From Clostridia bacterium (lineage in GTDB: Bacteria; Bacillota_A; Clostridia; Christensenellales; Aristaeellaceae), in contig JAFUPO010000067.1 in assembly GCA_017481185.1 (NCBI GenBank), positions 1 through 7,155 on the forward strand: a stretch of DNA of 7,155 nt, given 5' to 3'. Position numbers and translations under genes: made by a program. Positions 1 through 4,430 of this stretch are shown here, one piece after another. Under the pieces are notes generated by a model. That model saw only the letters and a list, made by a program, of their open reading frames with translations, ran no database searches and was not told the origin of the DNA. Every line of letters begins with the position of its first letter. Position 1 is the first letter of the stretch.

Positions 1-1032
1 CATGGTGTTCAGGTTGTGCACCAGAGCTTCCATGGCCTGGTAGGTGGCCTTATCGGTCTCCTTGGCAGCCTTCGTATCCACAAAGGTCAGGATGCGGTCC
101 AGCTCCGCCTCGTCGCCATATTCAGCCATTTGAGCTTTCAGGGCGGCCCGGAACTCCTCGGTGGGCTCCAGGGTGGGGGTCAAGCCGGTCGCTTCGTAAA
201 CCTTGGCTACCAGCTCGTCCGCCACAGGATCAGCGTTTTCCACGCCCTTGAGCAATTCTAAGGCCCGGGAGAGATTCATGCGGTAGCGCTTAATATAGGT
301 CTTTTTGACGCCGGGAGCCATGCCGTAGTCGAAGTTCACCACGCTTTGGCCGCCGTGCTGGTCGTTCTGGTTGGCCTGAATGGCAATGCAGGCCAAGGCG
401 GAGTAGCTGTAAATATCATTGGGCTCCCGCAGAACGCCGTGGCCGGTGGAGAAGCCGTTGTGAAACAGGTTCACCAGGTCAATCTGGCAGCAGGTGGTGG
501 TGAGGGTGTAGAAATCCAGATCATGGATGTGGATGTCGCCCTCCCGATGAGCCTGAGCAAAGCGGGGATCCAGCACATACATATCGTAGAACTGCTTGGC
601 GCCCTCAGAGCCGAACTTAAGCATGGAGCCCATGGCAGTATCGCCGTTGATATTGGCGTTTTCGCGCTTGATGTCGGAATCAATGGCATCCTTAAAGGTA
701 ATATCTTCAAAGATTTTCATCAGGCGGGTGTTCATTTCGCGCACCCGGCTGCGCTCGGCCCGGTAGAGGATGTAGGCCTTGGCGGAGCGCACAAAGCCCT
801 TTTCAATGAGCACCCGCTCAACGGTATCCTGCACCTCTTCCACAGAGGGGGCGCTGGCTACGCTTTCGTTGTTTTCCAATTCAACAGCCACCTGGCGGGC
901 AATGGCAGCCGCCGTTTCGGCACCCTTTGCGCTATGGCAAGCCTGAAAGGCCTTCAGGATCGCGTTTTCGATCTTGGTCTGGTCAAAAGGCACAGTGCGG
1001 CCGTCCCGCTTTTTGATGGTGGTAATGCTCAT
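1..1032 (-). CDS. nrdD: Anaerobic (class III) ribonucleoside-triphosphate reductase, N-terminal half (truncated by window edge)
   Basis: Reduces ribonucleoside triphosphates to deoxyribonucleotides without oxygen, using a glycyl radical installed by the activase NrdG; cytoplasmic. The 344 visible codons have no stop and run off the window; full-length family members are about 600-750 residues, so the C-terminal zinc site and glycyl-radical motif are not visible. Residues about 3-93 form an ATP-cone allosteric domain (KRDGRTVPFDQTKI near 8-21, YILYRAERSRVRE near 87-99). The catalytic barrel then begins, with the typical GDIHIHDLDFY (165-175), CCQIDL (181-186) and NQNDQHGGQS (221-230). The first-half active-site cysteine should be C181 or C182. 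The ATG at 1030-1032 is chosen because a strong AAGGAGGAG lies 5-13 nt upstream (1041-1049) and the ATP-cone starts immediately. Two NrdR boxes at its promoter support the call. An nrdG gene would be expected beyond position 1. Confidence 0.97.
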   Translation of the reverse strand, partial: MSITTIKKRDGRTVPFDQTKIENAILKAFQACHSAKGAETAAAIARQVAVELENNESVASAPSVEEVQDTVERVLIEKGFVRSAKAYILYRAERSRVREMNTRLMKIFEDITFKDAIDSDIKRENANINGDTAMGSMLKFGSEGAKQFYDMYVLDPRFAQAHREGDIHIHDLDFYTLTTTCCQIDLVNLFHNGFSTGHGVLREPNDIYSYSALACIAIQANQNDQHGGQSVVNFDYGMAPGVKKTYIKRYRMNLSRALELLKGVENADPVADELVAKVYEATGLTPTLEPTEEFRAALKAQMAEYGDEAELDRILTFVDTKAAKETDKATYQAMEALVHNLNTM

Positions 1033-1148
1033 TAAAACTTCTCCTCCTTGGCTTTAAAAGGGCGTATAAATGATGGCGGCTCAGCCGCCGATGCTTAGCA
1101 TTTTCTGTGCTGCGCACAGGTTTTAAAAGCCATTGCCGAATGGCGAGC
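1033..1148 (-). promoter_or_regulatory. nrdD 5' leader with three consecutive small hairpins
   Basis: The transcribed leader from the inferred start (near 1148) to the nrdD ATG is about 115 nt. It holds three inverted repeats: GCCATT/AATGGC with a 4-nt loop (1129-1144), CTGTGC/GCACAG with a 3-nt loop (1105-1119), and GGCGGC/GCCGCC with a 3-nt loop (1075-1089). None is followed by a U-tract on the minus strand, so they are not evident terminators. I saw no B12-box or other known riboswitch core. They may stabilise the mRNA or control translation; the role is not shown. Confidence 0.5.
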
Positions 1149-1150
1149 AT

Positions 1151-1166
1151 TGCCATTATATTGTGT
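1151..1166. promoter_or_regulatory. NrdR box 1 (overlaps the nrdD -10 element)
   Basis: TGCCATTATATTGTGT fits the right half of the published NrdR consensus (acaCwAtATaTwGwgt) well, with the left half weaker. NrdR is the zinc-finger/ATP-cone repressor that shuts off ribonucleotide reductase genes when dNTP pools are sufficient. The box covers the -10 hexamer, as expected for repression. Its start is 32 bp from the start of box 2, leaving a 16-bp linker, the classical about-three-helix-turn spacing of tandem NrdR boxes. Confidence 0.8.
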
Positions 1167-1183
1167 TCATCTTCCAATGTCAA
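1155..1183 (-). promoter_or_regulatory. Perfect consensus housekeeping promoter for nrdD
   Basis: Read on the minus strand, TTGACA (1183-1178) is followed after exactly 17 nt by TATAAT (1160-1155), a full match to the primary-sigma consensus. Transcription should start near 1148. Such an intrinsically strong promoter makes sense if NrdR repression supplies the control. Confidence 0.92.
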
Positions 1184-1198
1184 TACTATATCTAGTTA
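1183..1198. promoter_or_regulatory. NrdR box 2 (adjacent to the nrdD -35 element)
   Basis: ATACTATATCTAGTTA matches ACACTATATATAGTGT at 12 of 16 positions, including the core CTATAT and TAG. It lies just upstream of the -35 hexamer and touches its first base. With box 1 it forms the two-site arrangement that NrdR occupies cooperatively. Confidence 0.82.
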
Positions 1199-1298
1199 AT
1201 TTTAAACTTATCAAGCACCAAAAGGCCTCAACCCCTTGTGGCGCCTAAGCGAAAAAATTTTAGGGCATATTTTTTATTAGAAAAGTTGAAAAAATGCG

Positions 1299-1327
1299 TT
1301 GACACCGCCTCTTTGAACGGGTATTAT
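1299..1327 (+). promoter_or_regulatory. Promoter of the leader-corA transcript
   Basis: TTGACA (1299-1304) is followed after 17 nt by TATTAT (1322-1327), five of six matches to TATAAT. The start should be near 1334, giving a leader of about 190 nt before the corA ATG. The stretch upstream (about 1245-1295) is rich in A/T runs and could act as an UP element. The 100 nt between the NrdR boxes and this promoter contain no gene that I can support. Confidence 0.88.
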
Positions 1328-1352
1328 AAAGATTGAACCATTGATATTTGAG

Positions 1353-1359
1353 AAAGGAG
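1353..1359 (+). promoter_or_regulatory. Shine-Dalgarno of the corA leader peptide
   Basis: AAAGGAG lies 9 nt upstream of a GTG at 1369. The spacing is optimal, and no other ORF could use this site, so it sets the start of the leader peptide. It is a better ribosome binding site than the one in front of corA itself. Confidence 0.75.
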
Positions 1360-1368
1360 AAACCGCAA

Positions 1369-1452
1369 GTGGAAGGCGACCCGTACAGTCCCCAGATGTT
1401 CCAAATGAATAGGCCCGCGTCCCTGTGGTCTCTCCCTGGGGTCAGGTTTTAG
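1369..1452 (+). CDS. Putative Mg2+-responsive leader peptide (MgtL-like N-terminus) upstream of corA
   Basis: A 27-residue ORF with GTG start and TAG stop, preceded by AAAGGAG at 9-nt spacing, lies inside the corA leader between the promoter and the terminator. The product begins MEGDPYSPQ and ends SLPGVRF; prolines are at 5, 8, 16 and 23 and acidic residues at 2 and 4. Enterobacterial MgtL, the leader peptide of the Mg2+ transporter gene mgtA, begins MEPDPTPLP. E2, D4 and P5 coincide, and the third proline of each falls within one residue. Acidic/proline-rich N-termini of this type are known to destabilise translating ribosomes when Mg2+ is low. Inference: translation of this peptide reports Mg2+ and decides whether the downstream terminator forms. 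It may act in cis only, with no function as a free peptide. Homology to MgtL is not claimed; convergence is just as likely. Internal ATGs at codons 10 and 13 lack their own Shine-Dalgarno. Confidence 0.66.
   Translation: MEGDPYSPQMFQMNRPASLWSLPGVRF
1390..1441 (+). promoter_or_regulatory. Pairing element inside the leader ORF
   Basis: CCCCAG (1390-1395) can pair with CTGGGG (1436-1441), enclosing a weaker AGGCC/GGTCT stem (1411-1415 with 1427-1431). An alternative partner for the right arm is GACCC at 1378-1382, which is codons 4-5 (Asp-Pro) of the peptide, pairing with GGGTC 1439-1443. A ribosome moving along the ORF would open these helices, so they can couple translation to downstream folding. 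Identified by eye, not by folding software. Confidence 0.45.
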
Positions 1453-1480
1453 AATCCTGATGCCAGCCTGTTTTGACCTG
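1443..1480 (+). promoter_or_regulatory. Candidate antiterminator helix
   Basis: CAGGTT (1443-1448), at the end of the leader ORF, can pair with GACCTG (1475-1480) in five Watson-Crick pairs plus one G-U. The right arm is the 5' part of the terminator stem, so this helix and the terminator exclude each other. A ribosome at the leader stop codon (1450-1452) would cover the left arm. A competing local hairpin, TCAGG 1442-1446 with CCTGA 1456-1460, also uses the left arm. Confidence 0.45.
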
Positions 1481-1527
1481 CCTGTGGGGCGCTTTGAGCC
1501 GTCTCTTTAAGAAAGGCAGGTTTTTTT
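1476..1527 (+). terminator. Intrinsic terminator (attenuator) abutting the corA start codon
   Basis: ACCTGCCT (1476-1483) pairs with AGGCAGGT (1514-1521) in 8 bp, over a 30-nt loop with a small internal GGC/GCC pairing. Seven Ts at 1521-1527 follow, and the next base is the A of the corA ATG. The 3' arm also contains the only Shine-Dalgarno-like sequence for corA (AGGCAGG, 1514-1520). Forming the hairpin would therefore both end transcription and hide the ribosome binding site. Confidence 0.72.
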
Positions 1528-2463
1528 ATGAAAAGAATCTTTAAAACGGTGGAAGATCACCTCATCGAGTGCAGCACTTTAGAAAAAGGCTGTTGGGTTC
1601 ATCTGCAAAATCCCACCCGGGAGGAAATTGATGGGCTGAATACTCGCTTCAAGCTGGATCCCACCTATCTGCAGGCCGCTCTGGACGAGGAGGAAAGCGC
1701 TCGTATTGAGACCGATAACGGCCAGACCCTCATCATCGTTGACATTCCCTTTGTGGAGTCTGAGGGCAGCGGCTATATTTACTCTACTATTCCTATGGGC
1801 ATCATCCTGGTAGACGAGGTGATTATCACCGTCTGCACCCGCGAGACCCCCATCATCACCGATTTCACCGAGGAGCGCATTCGCAATTTCTGGACCTTTA
1901 AGCGCACCCGCTTCATCCTGCAATTGCTGCACCGCAACGCCTCCCGCTTCCTGGCTTACCTGAAGCAGATCGATAAGGCCTCCATGCACGTGCAGGATCT
2001 TTTGGAAAAGTCCAGCCGCAACCAAGAGCTGCTTCAGATGATGAAGCTGGAAAAATCCTTGGTGTTCTTCTCTACCTCTTTGAAGGGCAACGAGATGGTC
2101 ATGGAAAAGCTGCTCAGGCTTGAAGTGATTCAGAAGTATCCTGATGATACGGATTTGCTTGAAGATGTAATTATCGAGAACGAGCAGGCCATTGAAATGT
2201 GTAATATCTACCGCGACATTATGAGCGGCACCATGGATGCCTTTGCTTCCATCATTTCCAACAACCTGAACATCACCATGAAGGTGCTGACCAGCTTGAC
2301 GGTGGTTATGTCCATCCCTACCATCTTCGCCAGCCTTTGGGGCATGAATGTGAAGGTTCCCTTTGCAGACAGCCCCGTCGGCTTCTGGATCGTGCTGGGG
2401 ATCTCCGCCGCGGCAGCCCTGGGCGCTTTCTTCCTTTTATATAAGAAAAAGATGTTCCGCTAA
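1528..2463 (+). CDS. corA: CorA-family magnesium/divalent cation transporter
   Basis: Pentameric inner-membrane channel that imports Mg2+ (in some relatives Co2+ or Ni2+) down the membrane potential. The 311-residue length is normal for the family. Residues 1 to about 245 form the cytoplasmic domain: an alpha/beta part (to about 110), then long charged helices that make the funnel and stalk. The family signature lies near the C-terminus: NNLNITMKVLTSLTVV (245-260) leads into TM1 (about 252-271), then WGMN (271-274) with the selectivity-loop GMN, TM2 (about 285-304), and a basic KKK tail. The usual residue before GMN is Tyr; here it is Trp, a conservative change. The ATG follows the seven-T tract of a terminator, an unusual start context with a weak AGGCAGG ribosome binding site. 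Expression is probably controlled through the leader peptide and attenuator upstream. The gene appears monocistronic, ending at a strong hairpin 18 nt after its stop. Confidence 0.95.
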   Translation: MKRIFKTVEDHLIECSTLEKGCWVHLQNPTREEIDGLNTRFKLDPTYLQAALDEEESARIETDNGQTLIIVDIPFVESEGSGYIYSTIPMGIILVDEVIITVCTRETPIITDFTEERIRNFWTFKRTRFILQLLHRNASRFLAYLKQIDKASMHVQDLLEKSSRNQELLQMMKLEKSLVFFSTSLKGNEMVMEKLLRLEVIQKYPDDTDLLEDVIIENEQAIEMCNIYRDIMSGTMDAFASIISNNLNITMKVLTSLTVVMSIPTIFASLWGMNVKVPFADSPVGFWIVLGISAAAALGAFFLLYKKKMFR

Positions 2464-2481
2464 GAAGCGGCGCCCTATACG

Positions 2482-2526
2482 AACAAGAGGGCCTTTCCTT
2501 AAGCAATAAGGAAAGGCCCTCTTGTT
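2482..2526. terminator. Bidirectional 19-bp hairpin terminator between convergent genes
   Basis: AACAAGAGGGCCTTTCCTT (2482-2500) and its exact complement (2508-2526) form a 19-bp perfect stem with a 7-nt loop. It sits between corA (stop 2461-2463) and the end of the minus-strand gene at 2541. There is no long T-run outside the stem, but both ends are moderately T-rich on exit (CTTGTTATCT on plus, CTTGTTCGTAT on minus), so it probably serves both transcripts. Confidence 0.8.
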
Positions 2527-2540
2527 ATCTGCTGTGCAGT

Positions 2541-3017
2541 TTACGCAACCTTTTCGTAATAGGGGGCGCGGCTGATGGCATCTTTATAATGGTGCTTAAT
2601 CACATAAGTATATTGGTAGGTCTTTGTGCCGTTGATCAGGATGCGCGGCTCCTTGCGCATACGGTAGCGGCTGCGGTCAGCCAGCACCTCCACATCACGC
2701 TCCAAGGCCAGGGCCACGGGCGCCCTTTGCGCGATGGAAAGAGGGCGCAATCCCATTTCAAGCAGATCAAAGCGATAACCCTTGCCCGGCTGGGACATGA
2801 GGGTAATGCACACATCCTCCTGGCGGATACGCACACTTTCAATATCTTTGCGGCTGATTCGGCGCAGCAGCGGATACATCTGCGCATACAGGTCGCTGCC
2901 CCGGAACTTCTGAATTCGCAATTGCTCCATGCGGGTCATCTGCCGATCCTTCCAGAACAGGTACACAGCCAGCCCAAAAAGCCCAAGAACAAGCAGCAAT
3001 AAAAAAAGATCCGCCAC
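2541..3017 (-). CDS. Small membrane-anchored protein of unknown function
   Basis: I do not recognise the family. With the chosen GTG start (3015-3017) the product is 158 residues: one hydrophobic segment at about residues 4-22 (LFLLLLVLGLFGLAVYLFW), then a basic juxtamembrane stretch (KDRQMTRMEQLRIQKFR), then a soluble, presumably cytoplasmic domain of about 120 residues rich in Arg, with RKDIESVRI and RMRKEPRILI and a Tyr-rich C-terminus. The frame is open back to 3143, but a near-perfect extended -10 promoter at 3052-3057 places the transcript start near 3045, downstream of the longer starts. AAGGGG lies 8 nt before the GTG. Positive residues after the helix suggest an N-out/C-in anchor. 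It is convergent with corA and shares its terminator, with no functional link implied. Confidence 0.72.
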   Translation of the reverse strand: MADLFLLLLVLGLFGLAVYLFWKDRQMTRMEQLRIQKFRGSDLYAQMYPLLRRISRKDIESVRIRQEDVCITLMSQPGKGYRFDLLEMGLRPLSIAQRAPVALALERDVEVLADRSRYRMRKEPRILINGTKTYQYTYVIKHHYKDAISRAPYYEKVA

Positions 3018-3051
3018 AAAAAGCGCCCCTTTTCCAAACTTATTGCTGCAA

Positions 3052-3080
3052 ATTATACCATATCCAGTGGCAGCAAACAA
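3052..3080 (-). promoter_or_regulatory. Promoter of the small membrane protein gene
   Basis: On the minus strand, TGGTATAAT gives a perfect -10 (3057-3052) with an extended TGn motif. A weak -35, TTGTTT (3080-3075), lies at 17-bp spacing. Transcription would begin near 3045, leaving a leader of about 28 nt before the GTG at 3017. This supports the shorter coding region. Confidence 0.72.
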
Positions 3081-3143
3081 CTTTATATGCCAGATGTAGG
3101 ACTTTTGTTTATCTTTTGTAACATAGTATCCCCTTTGCCCCAT

Positions 3144-3330
3144 CCGCCTGCCGGCATCGCCGCCAAAGAATTGGCCCAGCGGTTATCTCATTATTTTATA
3201 TATTCGTTTTATTCCTATCGGAAAGCGCCGCCGCAGATCATCTGCATTTTGACGTTCTGAAATTATGCAGCCGCGAATATTCATCTTTCCTTTCAAAAAA
3301 GTCGACTCTAGCAGCTTGTTTTGAAGAAGG
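3144..3330. other. AT-rich intergenic spacer with no gene seen
   Basis: No convincing ORF, tRNA or rRNA is visible here. The only small structure noted is a near-palindrome GCAGAT-C-ATCTGC at 3233-3245, followed by a short T-run; it could be an operator half-pair or chance. The minus-strand frame open across 3183-3368 has no ribosome binding site or coding character. Confidence 0.5.
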
Positions 3331-3359
3331 CTGGCAAAATTCTGCAAGTTTTTTATAAT
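3331..3359 (+). promoter_or_regulatory. Candidate promoter P1 of the peptide ABC operon
   Basis: CTGGCA (3331-3336, four of six matches to TTGACA) lies 17 nt before a perfect TATAAT (3354-3359). Transcription from here would give a leader of about 125 nt before the first permease gene. Confidence 0.5.
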
Positions 3360-3387
3360 AAAATGCAAAATTTGTACAAAGCGCCTA

Positions 3388-3424
3388 TTGACATTTTAAG
3401 TGATAGAACGCAAAATGTTAGAAT
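3388..3424 (+). promoter_or_regulatory. Candidate promoter P2 of the peptide ABC operon
   Basis: A perfect -35 TTGACA (3388-3393) is followed at 17-nt spacing by CAAAAT (3411-3416, four of six). A better -10, TAGAAT (3419-3424), is too far from this -35 (25 nt). P2 is therefore less certain than its -35 suggests. P1 and P2 could both operate. Confidence 0.45.
3391..3418. repeat. Inverted repeat over promoter P2, candidate operator
   Basis: ACATTTT (3391-3397) and AAAATGT (3412-3418) form a 7-bp inverted repeat with a 14-bp spacer. It exactly spans the region between the P2 -35 and -10. A second perfect palindrome, TTTGTACAAA, lies at 3371-3380 between P1 and P2. Either could bind a dimeric regulator of peptide uptake; no regulator is identifiable and AT-rich chance matches are possible. 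Confidence 0.35.
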
Positions 3425-3492
3425 ACCGATCATATGCACGCTGTTTATTTCCCGGAAGCAGCATCGGCAATAGAAGTGAAGGGACGGTTATC

Positions 3493-4419
3493 ATGAACGG
3501 TAAATTCCTCATCTACATGCTAAAGCGTTTCGCTATGGCTATCCTGACGATCTTCCTGGTGGTGTCCATCACCTTTCTGGTGATGCACGCTATTCCCGCC
3601 AGCCCGTTCAGTTCGGAAAAGGCCAAGTCTGACGCTACCATCGCGGCTTTGGAGGCTAAATACGGCTTCGATAAGCCCCTGCCTGTGCAGTTCGTCAATT
3701 ATATTAAAAACGTGCTGCGGGGCGACTTTGGCCTGTCCACCAAGTGGATCGGCTCCACCGTTAGCGACCTGATTTCAGGCGCGCTGCCTTATTCCATGCA
3801 GCTGGGCCTTTGGGCCGCAACCATCGCCATTATTTGCGGCGTAACCCTGGGCGCGATCGCAGCTCTGAACCGGGGCGGCGCGCTGGATAAGATCATCCAG
3901 GTAGTCACCACAGGCCTTGTATCCATGCCCAACTTTGTTATTGCCACGCTCCTTTTGATCGTGTTTGCTTTGAAGCTCAAGCTGCTGCCCACCATGGCCA
4001 CCCAGGAGGGCGGCATGATCCTGCCTACCATCTCCCTGTCCCTTTATCCCATGGCGTACATCACCCGTCTGGAGCGCTCCAGTATGCTGGATGTGCTGGG
4101 TCAGGACTTTATCCGCACCGCCCGTTCCAAGGGTCTGAAAAGCAACAAGGTGATCTTCAAGCACGCCTTGAAGAATGCCTTGGGCCCGGTCATTACCTAT
4201 GCCGGCCCCATGCTGGCCTACATCCTTACCGGCTCCATGGTGGTTGAAAACATCTTCTCCGTGCCCGGCCTGGGCCGCCTGTTTGTCAACAGTATGCTGC
4301 GCACCGACTACATGATGATCATGGGCGTGACCATCGTGCTGGCTACCATGATCGTTTTGATGAACTTCCTGGCGGACGTGCTTTACAAGCTGCTGGATCC
4401 GCGCATCAACTTGTCCTGA
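3493..4419 (+). CDS. oppB: Oligopeptide/dipeptide ABC transporter, first permease (OppB/DppB type)
   Basis: One of the two membrane subunits forming the translocation path of a peptide-class (or nickel-class) ABC importer. The 308-residue length is typical of OppB. It starts with the family's KRFAMAILTIFLVVSITFLVMHAIP helix (about 11-35), then an extracytoplasmic region with KYGFDKPLPVQFVNYIKNVLRGDFGLS (56-82). About five more membrane helices follow, with the ATPase-docking EAA loop at about 205-232 (DFIRTARSKG). It ends with ENIFSVPGLGRLF (252-264) and DPR. The ATG at 3493 is preferred over the in-frame GTG at 3400 because AAGGG lies 9 nt upstream and the hydrophobic N-terminus begins here; the 3400 start falls inside the promoter region. 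First gene of the operon; the permease partner begins 11 nt after its stop. The transported substrate (oligopeptide, dipeptide or other) cannot be read from sequence. Confidence 0.93.
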   Translation: MNGKFLIYMLKRFAMAILTIFLVVSITFLVMHAIPASPFSSEKAKSDATIAALEAKYGFDKPLPVQFVNYIKNVLRGDFGLSTKWIGSTVSDLISGALPYSMQLGLWAATIAIICGVTLGAIAALNRGGALDKIIQVVTTGLVSMPNFVIATLLLIVFALKLKLLPTMATQEGGMILPTISLSLYPMAYITRLERSSMLDVLGQDFIRTARSKGLKSNKVIFKHALKNALGPVITYAGPMLAYILTGSMVVENIFSVPGLGRLFVNSMLRTDYMMIMGVTIVLATMIVLMNFLADVLYKLLDPRINLS

Positions 4420-4430
4420 GGTGTTAAGTC

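Larger units (their letters stand above)
1334..1527 (+). promoter_or_regulatory. Long attenuator-type leader of corA
   Basis: This untranslated leader of about 194 nt contains, in order, a ribosome binding site and a 27-codon ORF, pairings inside that ORF, a small hairpin at its stop codon (TCAGG 1442-1446 with CCTGA 1456-1460), and an intrinsic terminator ending at the corA start codon. The architecture is that of a translation-coupled transcription attenuator. I looked for the M-box (ykoK) Mg2+ riboswitch hallmarks and for yybP-ykoY and did not see them. That the leader senses Mg2+ is inferred from the gene it controls and from the peptide sequence. Confidence 0.65.

Noticed and set aside
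346..1035. Long plus-strand open frame (229 codons) antisense to nrdD
   Set aside because: The opposite strand encodes an unmistakable NrdD. This frame has no ribosome binding site and a composition typical of a complementary-strand shadow.
1033..1150. Cobalamin riboswitch in the nrdD leader
   Set aside because: The leader is too short and lacks a B12-box-like sequence. NrdR sites already explain regulation.
983..1183. Minus-strand 66-codon frame overlapping the nrdD start
   Set aside because: Its first ATG lies within the -35 region and upstream of the inferred transcript start. The frame is out of phase with nrdD and not protein-like.
1334..1527. M-box (ykoK) or yybP-ykoY riboswitch in the corA leader
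   Set aside because: The conserved M-box core (such as GGTGAGGCTCC) and the GGGGAGTA element of yybP-ykoY are not visible. A covariance-model search would be decisive.
1579..2025. Minus-strand 148-codon frame inside corA
   Set aside because: It is antisense to a well-supported CorA and has no start signals.
3018..3143. Longer start (3143) for the minus-strand membrane protein
   Set aside because: The promoter with a perfect extended -10 at 3052-3057 lies inside this extension, and the GTG at 3017 has its own ribosome binding site just before the membrane helix.
3400..3492. N-terminal extension of the first permease from a GTG at 3400
   Set aside because: The extension lies within the promoter region, has no Shine-Dalgarno and breaks the usual N-terminus of the family. 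The ATG at 3493 has AAGGG at good spacing.
3434..3496. Possible 20-codon upstream ORF ending in an ATGA overlap with the first permease start
   Set aside because: The stop/start overlap is suggestive of coupling, but no Shine-Dalgarno precedes its ATG and the peptide has no recognisable feature. Probably chance.
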